Of a stretch of DNA of 64,000 nucleotides, positions 55,095 through 64,000 are shown one piece after another (positions within the stretch are counted from its first letter, which is position 1; every line of letters starts with the position of its first letter). The position numbers and the translations under genes are program-made. Source of the DNA: Calditrichota bacterium (GTDB lineage Bacteria > Calditrichota > Calditrichia > Calditrichales > J004); contig JABFGF010000004.1 in the NCBI GenBank assembly GCA_013112635.1, forward strand, positions 1 to 64,000. The letters are read 5' to 3'. Under the pieces are notes generated by a model, which worked only from the letters and a program-made list of their open reading frames with translations, searched no databases and was not told the origin of the DNA.

Positions 55095-55752
55095 ATGTTG
55101 TTTATTCAAGGAGAAGATATTTCAGAAGAACAATCATTTCATTTGAGTAACATTTTTGAAGCAGAACTTTTTTACATGAGTTAAATAAATGCAAAACTGT
55201 AACACTGGAAGCTGATACATTTTTAACTGCTGCAGGAAACTCAGTCCGCTATACTCCGATTGTTTTAAAAGGGGCCATTAAGGTTACTCGAGGAGATGAA
55301 CATGGCAAAGAAATAATTATGTACAACATTAACCCCGGTGAAAGTTGTATAATTTCATCACATCCAGCTTAAAGAGCAGTTTTAATAATATGGATTCATT
55401 ATTAGCTGTGACTGAAGATAATGCGACTTTGATTTTAATTACAGATGCTCAAATAAGAGATTGGCATGATAATTATAAAAGCTGGCGCAGTTTTATTACA
55501 AACCTGTATAATGAACGCTTAATTGAATTATTCAGTCTTGTGGATGCAGTGGCTTTCCAAAGTGTGGATCAGCGATTAACTAACTTTTTGCGAACCAAAA
55601 AAGATTCAAACTCCGAACTAAATATAACTCATCAGGAAATTGCGAACCAAATTGGAACAGTGCGCGAGGTTGTTTCACGTCTGTTAAAACAATTGGAAAA
55701 TGAAAACAAGATTAAAATGTTCCGGGGTAAAATAGAAGTATCCGATTTGTAA
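55095..55752 (+). pseudogene. Crp/Fnr-family regulator broken by two frameshifts
   Basis: Three pieces in three frames join into one Crp/Fnr protein. Piece one (from ATG 55095) reads MLFIQGEDISEEQSF and stops at 55182. Piece two (from about 55172 to the stop at 55370) holds the cyclic-nucleotide-like domain (VTLEADTFLTAAG, VLKGAIKVTR, NINPGESCII). Piece three (to 55752) resumes with NNMDSLLAVTEDNATLILI and ends with the helix-turn-helix ITHQEIANQIGTVREVVSRLLKQL. Each break fits the loss of one base; the first is in a run of six T (55168-55173). The pieces keep good sequence, so the loss is recent, or the breaks are sequencing errors. Confidence 0.8.
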
Positions 55753-55970
55753 CAGAATTATTTAAATCTCCTTTTATATTTTTAACAAATTTATTATATG
55801 AAGCCAATTCGTTTTAATCAGTGTAATATTTATTTTAAACCGCCAGATTGCTTTCAAAGTTTAGATGTTTAAAGGTATTATTGTTCGTAAAACTAAAATG
55901 TCAGAAATTTAAGCTCTTACTTTTATATTCGATTATTAAAGCCAAAAAAAATGGAATTTGTTCAAACGAT

Positions 55971-58900
55971 ATGATTCGAATAATTCTAATATTATTATTT
56001 TTAATTTCCTCAACCTTCAGTCAAAGCTACTACCTTGAGAACTTAACCGGTGAAAATGGTTTATCACAACAAGGTGTTCAAGCTATTTTTCAAGATAAAG
56101 AGTCCTATCTCTGGTTTGGGACTCAAGCTGGGTTAAACAGATATGATGGTGAATCTTTCGAGATATTCAGTATACCTGATGGATTGGTCAATGACAGAAT
56201 AAACGATATTGTTCAGGATAATAATGATAATATTTGGGTTGCAACAAATAATGGGATTGCTCGTTGGGACAATCCCGAATTTACAAGTTTTGGTATAGAG
56301 CATGGCTTATCAAATAAATTTGTAAATAGGCTATTTGTAGATAAGAATGGTTTATTATGGTGCGGTACTCATGATGGAATAAACATCTGGGATGGTTCAT
56401 CCTTTACCTCGCCACAATATCTAAACGCATTTAATGGATTATCCATAAATGATTTTTATTTGGATAATGAAAAAGTATGGGTGGCTACCAATGGAGGTTT
56501 ATATGTTATTAACAAAAAGAGTATCACTGATACATTAATAAGCACAACTCGACCAGTTATCAGTATTATTAAAGATACTAGCCATCGGCTTTGGGTAGGT
56601 TTAAAAAATGAAATCCAAGTTTTCAGCTCTGGGGAATTAGTTGGGTATTATTCAAAAAATGATGGTATTGAACTATCAGCAAAATATGATTTTTTTATAG
56701 ATAGCAGAGGTGTCATTTGGTTTGGTACACAATCCGGCGTTGCCAAAGTATTCAATAATAAGGTTGAACTTATCTCTGAAAAACAGGGATTACAAATTTC
56801 AAATGTATTAAAAATTATTAAGGATAAAGAACACAATATGTGGTTTGGGGGAATTGGCGGGATTGCAAAATTTCCAAACCAGGCGTTCAAAAATTATTCA
56901 AGCAAAGATGGTCTGGGATCACCCGTTACAAGACCCATTACCAGAGATAAATACAACAATTTATGGGTAGGCACCAATGGTGGTTTAAGTGTTTTTGATG
57001 GTCAAAAATGGATGAACTATTCAATAAAGGATGGATTATTACATAACTTAATAAACTCTTTGTTTTATGACGAGAATGATATTTTATGGATAGGGAATTT
57101 TCAAGGCCTAAATTATTATGATGGCTCTTCGATAAAAACAGTTCCACAGTTTAAAAATTTTGGGATTGTAAGAGACATTATATCGAATGAGTCAAAGCTG
57201 CTTATATCTTTTGATCAAGAAGGCCTTTTTGAATTTGACCCCAAAAGCGGAAAGACTTCTGAAATCACTATTCCCGAAAACAATTTTGAGAATGCCCGCT
57301 TTTTAATTGACAGGAAAAATAATTTGTGGGTATCCGGTAAAGAAGGGCTTTCGGTTTATAATAGAACTAACTGGAAAACATATACCACAAAGGACGGCTT
57401 GGCTAGTAACGATCCATATTTTATTGTAGAAGATCTGGAAGGAACAATATGGTTTGGCTATCATTCATCTCACGGATTAACCCGGTTTAAGAACAATGTT
57501 TTTAAAACATTCACTACAAAAGACGGCTTAACCAATAACGCCGTTTATTCAATTGGTGCAGATGTTCATAACAATCTATGGATTGGAACAGCGCGAGGTG
57601 TTGATAGATATGATGGAGAAAATTTCAAAAATTATAATGTAGAAGATGGTTACGCGAGCCCTGAATCAAATGCAGGTGGTTTTTATCTTGATTATGACAG
57701 CACCATTTGGTTCGCAACCGGCAATGGTCTTAGTCATTATTTCCCAAAGAATGAACAGGATGATTTATATCCCGCTAATTTAATAATCTCTAATATTGAA
57801 ATAAGCGGAGAACAGTTTTCAGCAGATAGTTTGCACCATTTCAATTATGATAAGAAAGAGCTATACGTTACAACCCGCTGTATTAGCTTTATTAACCGAA
57901 ATAGACTTCAGTTTCAATATCGTCTTATTGGCCAAAATAAAACCTGGAAAAAATATGATGGCCATTCAATACATATTTCTAATCTTGACCCCAATAAATA
58001 TACCCTGGAAGTACGGGTAAAAAAATATACAAAGGATTGGGGAGCTCCTGTACAGGCACATTTTATAATTAATAAACCAATATGGCTAACCTGGTGGTTT
58101 ATATCCGGATCGGTACTTTTAACTTTGCTGCTAATAGTTGGATCAGAAAAATATCGTGTGCGAAATATTGAACGCTTAAACCGTAAGCTTGAAAAAATTG
58201 TTTTTGAACGAACGCGGGAATTAAATGAAACCAAAGAAAAAATCTTAAGCAGCCAACAGGAGCTTTGGCTAATTTTGGATAACACGCCAGGCATAATTTA
58301 TTACAAAGATATTGAACTTAAATATGTTAATGTAAATAAAGCTTTTATAAAAGCAATAGGTAAAAGCAAGGAAGAGATAATTGGCAAAACCGCCCGTGAT
58401 ATTTTTTCAGCAAAAGAGGCTTTTGAAAATACCGAAGAAGACAAAATTGTTATGAAAACAAAAAAAAGCTATTCATTTGAAAAAATTCTTGATTTTGGCA
58501 ACAATAGATATTATTCCGTTACAAAAATCCCCGTAAAAGATAATGCCGGGAAGGTTATTGGTATAATTGGACTGGATATTGACGTCCATGATTTTATAGA
58601 GGCTAAGAACAGGGAACGTGAAGCTAATAAAGCCAAAAGTGAATTTCTTGCTAATATGAGCCATGAGATCAGGACACCTATGAATGGCCTGATTGGTATG
58701 ATTTCACTTATGGAGTCTACAAAATTAAACAATGAACAAAGTGAATTTTTGGAACTTATGAAAAATTCATCAGAGTCGCTTTTGCTGATTATAAACGACA
58801 TTCTTGATTTTTCAAAAATTGAAGCCGGGCGCATTGAATTAAATTTTATTCCATTTAAGCTAGAACACTTTATAAAAGAAATTATTAAAATCCTGCAAAT

Positions 58901-59819
58901 TGAATCTAAGGACAAAGGAATTAATTTAGACTATAAACTTGATGCTAACACCCCAAATGATGTAATGGGCGATCCTCAGCGATTAAAACAAATTCTTATA
59001 AACCTTATTGGCAATGCTGTAAAATTTACAAAGATAGGTGCCGTTTTAGTAAGAATCGAATTGGTTGAAAAACACGATCAGAAAGCCATAATCAAGTTTA
59101 GCATCCTCGACACAGGAGTTGGTATAAAAAAAGAATCCACGAAGAAAATATTTAGTTCATTTACACAAGCCGATGGATCAACAACACGCCTTTTTGGGGG
59201 TACAGGATTAGGATTAACCATTTCATCGCAACTGGTAAGATTAATGAATGGACATCTTGAAGTTATTAGCCCTCTTCCCCTTGATGAAAAGAAAAAACTA
59301 GTTACCGGTGACAAAATAAATGAATGCGGACCCGGAAGTGTTTTTCATTTTACAATAGTATTACCAATACTAACCGATGACATACAGGCCCGCCATTTAA
59401 TAACTGAATATGAAAACAGAGTGAATGATAAGCGGAAACTAAAAATTTTACTGGCTGAAGATAATTTATTAAACCAGCACATCGCGCGTAAGCTTTTGGA
59501 AAAAAATGGGTACGAAGTAACCTCCGTTGAAAATGGGGAAAAGGTTCTTGATAAAATAAACCAAACCTCTTATGATTTGATATTAATGGATTTACATATG
59601 CCTGTTCTGGATGGGATTGAAACCACCAGAAAAATCCGGGAATCGGAAAAAGGGAAATTAAACCGCATACCAATTATTGCAGTAACAGCAAATGCAATGA
59701 AGGGGACCAAAGAGCTTTGCCTGGAAGCTGGAATGGATGGCTATATAACAAAACCTCTAAGGTCTGAAGAAATATACGATACTATTAACAACCTTCATTC
59801 AACACAAATTCGTAATTAA
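55971..59819 (+). CDS. Hybrid sensor histidine kinase with Reg_prop propeller
   Basis: The product is about 1282 residues from the ATG at 55971; the frame opens at 55848, but only there does a signal peptide (IILILLFLISSTFS) begin. A periplasmic double propeller of Reg_prop repeats (about 20-610; YLWFGTQAGLNRYDG, NLWVGTNGGLSVFDG) is followed by a Y_Y_Y domain (about 640-700), one helix (705-728), a coiled linker, a PAS domain (about 765-880), a HisKA with His898 in SHEIRTPMNG, a HATPase (NLIGNAVKFT, GTGLGLTI) and a receiver with Asp1207 in MDLHMP. Such kinases often sense sugars or polymers. No DNA-binding output domain is present, so it may pass its phosphate on or act through other proteins. 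Confidence 0.92.
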   Translation: MIRIILILLFLISSTFSQSYYLENLTGENGLSQQGVQAIFQDKESYLWFGTQAGLNRYDGESFEIFSIPDGLVNDRINDIVQDNNDNIWVATNNGIARWDNPEFTSFGIEHGLSNKFVNRLFVDKNGLLWCGTHDGINIWDGSSFTSPQYLNAFNGLSINDFYLDNEKVWVATNGGLYVINKKSITDTLISTTRPVISIIKDTSHRLWVGLKNEIQVFSSGELVGYYSKNDGIELSAKYDFFIDSRGVIWFGTQSGVAKVFNNKVELISEKQGLQISNVLKIIKDKEHNMWFGGIGGIAKFPNQAFKNYSSKDGLGSPVTRPITRDKYNNLWVGTNGGLSVFDGQKWMNYSIKDGLLHNLINSLFYDENDILWIGNFQGLNYYDGSSIKTVPQFKNFGIVRDIISNESKLLISFDQEGLFEFDPKSGKTSEITIPENNFENARFLIDRKNNLWVSGKEGLSVYNRTNWKTYTTKDGLASNDPYFIVEDLEGTIWFGYHSSHGLTRFKNNVFKTFTTKDGLTNNAVYSIGADVHNNLWIGTARGVDRYDGENFKNYNVEDGYASPESNAGGFYLDYDSTIWFATGNGLSHYFPKNEQDDLYPANLIISNIEISGEQFSADSLHHFNYDKKELYVTTRCISFINRNRLQFQYRLIGQNKTWKKYDGHSIHISNLDPNKYTLEVRVKKYTKDWGAPVQAHFIINKPIWLTWWFISGSVLLTLLLIVGSEKYRVRNIERLNRKLEKIVFERTRELNETKEKILSSQQELWLILDNTPGIIYYKDIELKYVNVNKAFIKAIGKSKEEIIGKTARDIFSAKEAFENTEEDKIVMKTKKSYSFEKILDFGNNRYYSVTKIPVKDNAGKVIGIIGLDIDVHDFIEAKNREREANKAKSEFLANMSHEIRTPMNGLIGMISLMESTKLNNEQSEFLELMKNSSESLLLIINDILDFSKIEAGRIELNFIPFKLEHFIKEIIKILQIESKDKGINLDYKLDANTPNDVMGDPQRLKQILINLIGNAVKFTKIGAVLVRIELVEKHDQKAIIKFSILDTGVGIKKESTKKIFSSFTQADGSTTRLFGGTGLGLTISSQLVRLMNGHLEVISPLPLDEKKKLVTGDKINECGPGSVFHFTIVLPILTDDIQARHLITEYENRVNDKRKLKILLAEDNLLNQHIARKLLEKNGYEVTSVENGEKVLDKINQTSYDLILMDLHMPVLDGIETTRKIRESEKGKLNRIPIIAVTANAMKGTKELCLEAGMDGYITKPLRSEEIYDTINNLHSTQIRN

Positions 59820-59871
59820 CATTAACAAAAAAATAATTGGAAAATAGCATTTCATAAAGTTAAGGAACATC

Positions 59872-60189
59872 ATGAAAAACAGTGTACAGCAAAATCTTAC
59901 TTCTCTTGCCGAATACCAAAAAGGGTCGGTAGTCAGCAAATCACTATTAGCAAAGAAAAGCGGCAATATTACCCTTTTTGCTTTTGACAAAGGTGAAGGC
60001 CTGAGTGAACACACAGCACCATTCGATGCTTATGTACAAATTCTGGATGGTAAGGCTGACATCACCATTTCCGGAAAAGTGCACAGCCTCTCTGCCGGAG
60101 AAATAATAATAATGCCCGCCAATGAGCCACATGCATTAAAAGCAGTAAAAGCTTTTAAAATGCTTTTGGTTATGATCAAATCAGAATAA
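59872..60189 (+). CDS. Small cupin-domain protein
   Basis: The 105-residue protein is one cupin barrel: GEGLSEHTAPFDAYVQILDGKADI carries one His and the second block is GEIIIMPANEPHALKAVKAF. The family (cupin_2) binds a metal or small ligand. AAGGAA precedes the ATG. It follows the hybrid kinase by 52 bases and may belong to the same transcript. Confidence 0.85.
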   Translation: MKNSVQQNLTSLAEYQKGSVVSKSLLAKKSGNITLFAFDKGEGLSEHTAPFDAYVQILDGKADITISGKVHSLSAGEIIIMPANEPHALKAVKAFKMLLVMIKSE

Positions 60190-60202
60190 CCGTATTGTCT
60201 CT

Positions 60203-60240
60203 TTCAAGCGACATTCTCTTAACCAGAGATGTCGCTTGAA
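60203..60240. terminator. Long inverted repeat after the cupin gene
   Basis: TTCAAGCGACAT (60203-60214) pairs perfectly with ATGTCGCTTGAA (60229-60240), with a further TCTC/GAGA in the loop. There is no T-run, so it may be a terminator on either strand or a processed RNA hairpin. Confidence 0.55.
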
Positions 60241-60362
60241 GCAGACATAATTAAAATAAAACCCTTCCAATAAACGTCTTTATCTCGCTTGCAGCCTCTG
60301 GCATATTTTTTGTTTATACCGTTCGTTCTAAATATTCTGAAAATTCATTTATGGAGCACAAT

Positions 60363-61946
60363 ATGCCGCGGACAATTAAACTGAACATTCATACGATTAT
60401 TTATTCTATTCTTCTTTTAACCATATCTTCTGCCTTAGGCCAAAATACTAATTTTTTAGATTTAGATTTTAACAGCACAGGTTCTGGGTATTTTCCGCCA
60501 ATTGGCAGCAGAAGTGAATTTTACGATCAAAAAATATTAGAAGACGGAAGTATCATTATTGCCGGAACTACTGAGCCGCAAACATGGAATTTTGACTTTG
60601 TTGCATTGAAGATTAAACCGGAAGGAGTTATTGACAGCACCTTTGGTGAAAATGGTTATGCCTTGGTTAATTTTGAAACTGGTGATTCTGATGATCGCTG
60701 CCGTGCAATTGAAATGCTACCAAATGGCAAAATATTATTAGCGGGTTATCTTTCCAGCACAAGCACTCAATCATTAATTACACGTTTAAATGCTGATGGT
60801 TCTGCAGACACAACATTTGGTGATAATGGAAAAATAATATTAGAACATGGCTGGCCTCCAATAACCGGATTTATTACTTCAAATGAATTAGAAATACTGG
60901 CTGATGGAAAATTTTATATTGCGGGTACAAATAATTCCAGTAATGTTATGTTAAACCTTTATAATGAAGACGGAACACTTGATACCGCATTCGGAAGCCA
61001 GGGATATGGTTTAATTGATGTGAATGAAGGGATTGATGAAGAAGAAGTACAATTAGTTCTTCAAACAGACGGAAGAATAATTATAGTTGGCAGAGTTGAT
61101 AATAAAAATTTTGCTGTACGGTTTAATACCAACGGGCAAATTGATAGCAGCTATGGTCAAAATGGTGTTGCCTGGGTAGATATGGCTTATTCAGCTTCCG
61201 GAGAGCTGGCCTCAGCTGCACTTCAAAGCAACGGGAAACTTATTATTGCAGGTACACAAGAGACCGGATCCTTTTTTACACATCAAATGGCTTCTGCCAG
61301 ACTGAATATTGATGGCAGCCTTGACACCAGTTATGGAAATAATGGGTATCATGAGGTTCCTGTAAAAAGCCCGAAAAATGCTTCATGGGGAGCCGGGGAA
61401 GCCCATTCAATTCTCATTGATGAAACTGATCGTATTTTCCTTGGCGGAAAAATGAAAAATGGAAACTGGTGGAGATTCGGAATAATGTCTCTATCGCCAG
61501 ACGGGCATTTGGATACTACTTTTGCGGATAACGGTTTTGCTTATACAAATGGTTCAGAGAAAAAAATTACATCAATGAGATGGGACGGTACAAAAATTGT
61601 AGCCGCCGGCAATTTTTATGTTGCCCGGTTTTTAACCCAAAACACTACTGCCATCGGTCAAGAAACTCACACTAATCAAATTTATTCGTTTAACCTTGAA
61701 CAAAATTATCCAAACCCATTTAACCCGGAAACTACAATAAACTATCAGCTTTCTAAGCCAGGTAAAGTTTCTTTAAATATTTATAATGTATTAGGGAAAA
61801 AGGTAAAAACAATTATCAATAAACATCAAAAAAATGGGCATTACTCCGTTCGCTTTAATGCTAAAGATTTTCCTTCCGGCATTTATTTTTATCGTTTAAG
61901 CACAAACGACAAATCTATTTCAAAAAGAATGTTATTACTTCGATAA
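60363..61946 (+). CDS. Secreted delta-60 repeat protein with T9SS-type sorting domain
   Basis: The product is 527 residues from the ATG at 60363 (GGAG six bases before it). It has a signal peptide (about 1-26), then about six delta-60 repeats with the pattern LNADGSADTTFGDNGK, SPDGHLDTTFADNGF and NTNGQIDSSYGQNGV, which form a propeller-like fold. It ends in a sorting domain starting NYPNPFNPETTINYQ and ending SKRMLLLR. It is likely a surface or secreted protein; its ligand is unknown. Confidence 0.88.
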   Translation: MPRTIKLNIHTIIYSILLLTISSALGQNTNFLDLDFNSTGSGYFPPIGSRSEFYDQKILEDGSIIIAGTTEPQTWNFDFVALKIKPEGVIDSTFGENGYALVNFETGDSDDRCRAIEMLPNGKILLAGYLSSTSTQSLITRLNADGSADTTFGDNGKIILEHGWPPITGFITSNELEILADGKFYIAGTNNSSNVMLNLYNEDGTLDTAFGSQGYGLIDVNEGIDEEEVQLVLQTDGRIIIVGRVDNKNFAVRFNTNGQIDSSYGQNGVAWVDMAYSASGELASAALQSNGKLIIAGTQETGSFFTHQMASARLNIDGSLDTSYGNNGYHEVPVKSPKNASWGAGEAHSILIDETDRIFLGGKMKNGNWWRFGIMSLSPDGHLDTTFADNGFAYTNGSEKKITSMRWDGTKIVAAGNFYVARFLTQNTTAIGQETHTNQIYSFNLEQNYPNPFNPETTINYQLSKPGKVSLNIYNVLGKKVKTIINKHQKNGHYSVRFNAKDFPSGIYFYRLSTNDKSISKRMLLLR

Positions 61947-61980
61947 AAATTTGAAATAAATAGCAACCATTCCTTTTGCC

Positions 61981-62018
61981 TTCAAGCATGGAAATCAATA
62001 TCTTTTTCCATGCTTGAA
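61981..62018 (+). promoter_or_regulatory. Hairpin covering the start codon of the Lhr-type helicase
   Basis: TTCAAGCATGG (61981-61991) pairs with CCATGCTTGAA (62008-62018), whose ATG is the helicase start codon. The T-rich tail AATTTTTCTTT follows, so it could also end the upstream transcript. Confidence 0.5.
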
Positions 62019-64000
62019 AATTTTTCTTTCCACCCAATAATCCAAAGCTGGTTTAGTCAAAACTTTAATAAGCCAAGTCCGCCACAAATACAAGGCTGGC
62101 CATCGATTGCTTCAGGTAAAAATACTTTAATCTGCGCACCAACAGGTTCTGGTAAAACATTGGCTGCATTTTTATGGTGTATTGATTCTCTTTTAAGAGA
62201 GAAGATAAACGAAACAGGTAATCCTTTTTCTCCGCTCAGGATGAATAATTCGTCTTCGCTAAGTGAGAAGAATGGGGTTCACACACTATACATTTCACCG
62301 CTTAAAGCACTGAACAATGACATCGAACGTAACCTGCAATTCCCACTAAAAGGAATAACTGAAGCCGCCCAAAAATCAAATCTTGAAATCCCAGAAATAA
62401 GCACACTTGTACGAACCGGCGACACGCCTGCTAATCAGCGTGCAAAAATGCTGAAGACACCGCCGGACATTTTAATCACAACACCAGAATCGCTTTACCT
62501 GCTGTTGACAAATCAAAAAGGCCGCATGCTTTTTGAAGGGCTTAGATATATTATTGTAGATGAAATCCACGCCCTATGCCCAAATAAACGTGGTGTTCAC
62601 CTCAGCCTTTCATTAGAGCGCCTAATGCCATTATGCAAAAATGAGCCGGTGCGGATTGGGCTTTCTGCAACTCAAAAACCTCTGGACAGGATTGCCAGGT
62701 ATCTCGGTGGACAAACTTATTTACCAAAATTTCCAGATTTTCAAGAAGATGAAAAGAAACCAGAATCTGTCATTCCCGCAGGCCTTAAGCGGGAATCTGA
62801 ATCATTTGATAAACAATTACCGATAAGAACACTCGGGAATGACAACAAAGAAGTAATTAAACGCCCAGTAAATATCATCGATACCGGGCAGCGAAAAGAA
62901 ATGGATTTAAAGGTTATCTCTCCGGTAAAAAATTACAGCGATTTGCCTGAGTCCAGTATTTGGCCGGAAGTGTATAAACTTTTATATGATTTAATTATGG
63001 ATCATCGGACAGCACTGGTTTTTGCCGGTATGCGTTCTCAAACTGAAAAAATTGCACGCATCTTAAACACAATTCATCAAAAAGAAACCGGTGATGAAAA
63101 TGCCAGAATTGCTCTTGCCCATCATGGCAGCCTTTCTCGCGAAACCCGATATGATATAGAAGTTAAACTGAAAAACGGACTAATACCGGCGGTAATTGCC
63201 ACAGGTTCTCTGGAGCTTGGAATCGACATCGGCAGCATAGATTTAGTCGTCCAGCTTGAATCTCCAAAAACCGTTTCCGGTGCTCTGCAACGAGTTGGAC
63301 GAAGCGGCCACCTTATCCACGCCACAAGTAAAGGACGGATTATTCCACTTTACCGGGCAGATTTGGATGATTGTGCGGCTTTGACCAATGCTATGCTGGA
63401 AAGGAAAATAGAAGAGACAAAAATCCCGGAAAACGCACTTGATGTTTTGGCACAACATATTGTGGCAGAAGTTTCCATGCAGGAGTGGAATTTTGAGGAT
63501 TTATTTAACTTAATCCGCCAAAGTTATTGTTATCATGATCTTTCCAAAAATGCTTTTCAACGTGTTGTTGAAATGCTTGCAGGCAAGATTGGCAATTCAA
63601 CATCGCAGGCTCTTTATCCACGGATCAATTGGGACTCGGTCAATAACAAACTTATACCACGTCGAGGCAGCCAGTTAACCGCTGTTATGAATGGCGGGAC
63701 AATCCCGGACAGGGCTTATTATGCGGTCTATCTAAATGGACAAAATATTCGGCTTGGTGAGATGGAAGAAGAATTCGTCTTTGAATCACGCATCGGACAT
63801 ATTTTTTATTTAGGAAATACAGAATACCGGATCGATGATATCCAACAAGACCGCATTATAGTTTCTCTGCATAGTGAAGCCAACCCGAAGGCTCCATTCT
63901 GGAAAGGCGATCTTCTCTACCGCGATTTTAAAACAAATCTTAATATTGGTCATTTTCGTGGTGAACTATTAAACCAAATAAAAACTGGAAATGCTGAAAA
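62010..64000 (+). CDS. Lhr-type DEAD/DEAH helicase (partial, runs off the window)
   Basis: An open frame from the ATG at 62010 has no stop before the window end (663 codons). It carries Lhr-like SF2 motifs: APTGSGKTLAAFL (Walker A, 43-50), YISPLKAL, TTPESLYLLLT, VDEIHAL (Asp184), LSATQ, TGSLELGIDIGSIDLVVQ and QRVGRSGH. The start matches Lhr, whose Walker A lies about 45 residues in. Lhr helicases unwind DNA/RNA hybrids in repair. No clear ribosome site was seen and the start codon is in a hairpin. Residues about 254-279 are encoded by a GTCATTC-type palindrome (see 62769-62843). Confidence 0.88.
   Translation, partial: MLENFSFHPIIQSWFSQNFNKPSPPQIQGWPSIASGKNTLICAPTGSGKTLAAFLWCIDSLLREKINETGNPFSPLRMNNSSSLSEKNGVHTLYISPLKALNNDIERNLQFPLKGITEAAQKSNLEIPEISTLVRTGDTPANQRAKMLKTPPDILITTPESLYLLLTNQKGRMLFEGLRYIIVDEIHALCPNKRGVHLSLSLERLMPLCKNEPVRIGLSATQKPLDRIARYLGGQTYLPKFPDFQEDEKKPESVIPAGLKRESESFDKQLPIRTLGNDNKEVIKRPVNIIDTGQRKEMDLKVISPVKNYSDLPESSIWPEVYKLLYDLIMDHRTALVFAGMRSQTEKIARILNTIHQKETGDENARIALAHHGSLSRETRYDIEVKLKNGLIPAVIATGSLELGIDIGSIDLVVQLESPKTVSGALQRVGRSGHLIHATSKGRIIPLYRADLDDCAALTNAMLERKIEETKIPENALDVLAQHIVAEVSMQEWNFEDLFNLIRQSYCYHDLSKNAFQRVVEMLAGKIGNSTSQALYPRINWDSVNNKLIPRRGSQLTAVMNGGTIPDRAYYAVYLNGQNIRLGEMEEEFVFESRIGHIFYLGNTEYRIDDIQQDRIIVSLHSEANPKAPFWKGDLLYRDFKTNLNIGHFRGELLNQIKTGNAE
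62769..62843. repeat. GTCATTC-family palindrome inside the helicase gene
   Basis: The outer arms GTCATTCCCG (62769-62778) and CGGGAATGAC (62834-62843) are exact complements. An inner dyad ATTCCCGC (62772-62779) with GCGGGAAT (62789-62796) is also perfect. The frame reads through as ESVIPAGLKRESES and on to LGNDNKE, between the two helicase lobes. Confidence 0.75.

Noticed and set aside
1-64000. CRISPR arrays, tRNA or rRNA genes, prophage or a known defence system
   Set aside because: No regular spaced repeats, no cloverleaf ends or rRNA motifs, and no phage structural or defence genes were recognised.

Overview
The window looks like chromosomal DNA of a low-GC, Gram-negative bacterium of the FCB/Calditrichota-Ignavibacteria type. 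Three secreted proteins end in a type IX secretion-like sorting domain with the NPFNP motif (20785-22119, 23135-25234, 60363-61946). There are many Sec lipoproteins, a Reg_prop hybrid histidine kinase, DUF6588- and DUF5683-like proteins and large outer-membrane barrels. No rRNA, tRNA, CRISPR array or prophage was recognised. The species cannot be fixed from sequence reading alone.

The clearest theme is respiration of nitrogen oxides. A first block (about 1.6-9.4 kb) holds a lipoprotein cytochrome c, an Rrf2/NsrR-like Fe-S regulator, a FAS1 lipoprotein, clade II (Sec-exported) nosZ, a NosB-like membrane protein, nosL and nosDFY. Next to it (10.1-13.1 kb) lie a Cys-rich exported protein and a TonB receptor with the CxxxM...HxM copper site of OprC/NosA, so copper import sits beside the copper enzyme that needs it. 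A second block (33.5-38.9 kb) is norCBQDEF plus an unlisted 49-residue membrane peptide. The two blocks are linked by a palindrome, AAGAC-N6-GTCTT, found once in front of the Rrf2 gene and twice in front of norC; I propose it is the operator of that regulator.

Other regions. 13.1-18.3 kb: a RAYT (REP-associated transposase) bracketed by two copies of one palindrome, metH whose reading frame appears to run through the second copy, and a SIR2-family gene. 18.7-25.2 kb: a cupin, a PEGA-domain Ser/Thr kinase, a Kelch protein, a DUF5683-like protein and a VIT-VWA protein. 25.6-32.8 kb (minus strand): a large outer-membrane protein, an NHL protein, and the housekeeping set rng-rplU-rpmA, with an unusual Lys/Ala/Pro tail on L21. 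39-45 kb: a coupled set of small genes (lipoprotein, TPR, SGNH hydrolase, glutamate-racemase-like), an SH3 lipoprotein, an orphan FecCD permease, a Tat-exported LD-carboxypeptidase and a small Cys-containing membrane protein. 45-53.5 kb: accessory minus-strand genes including an orphan Phd antitoxin, ApbE, a GxxExxY gene between repeat copies and a penicillin-acylase-family enzyme. 53.8-64 kb: an acyl-CoA transferase, a Crp/Fnr regulator broken by two frameshifts, a hybrid histidine kinase, a cupin, a delta-60 repeat secreted protein and an Lhr-type helicase running off the end.

Repeats and palindromes are plentiful: the GACCTTgAAGGTT family, a GTCATTC family of which one copy is translated inside the Lhr-type helicase, and CGCAGAGGCGC copies around the GxxExxY gene. 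The strongest leads are the NO-regulon operator, the copper module, the RAYT/REP-metH fusion, and the in-frame palindrome in the helicase. I did not find a clearly new multi-gene defence or biosynthetic system.
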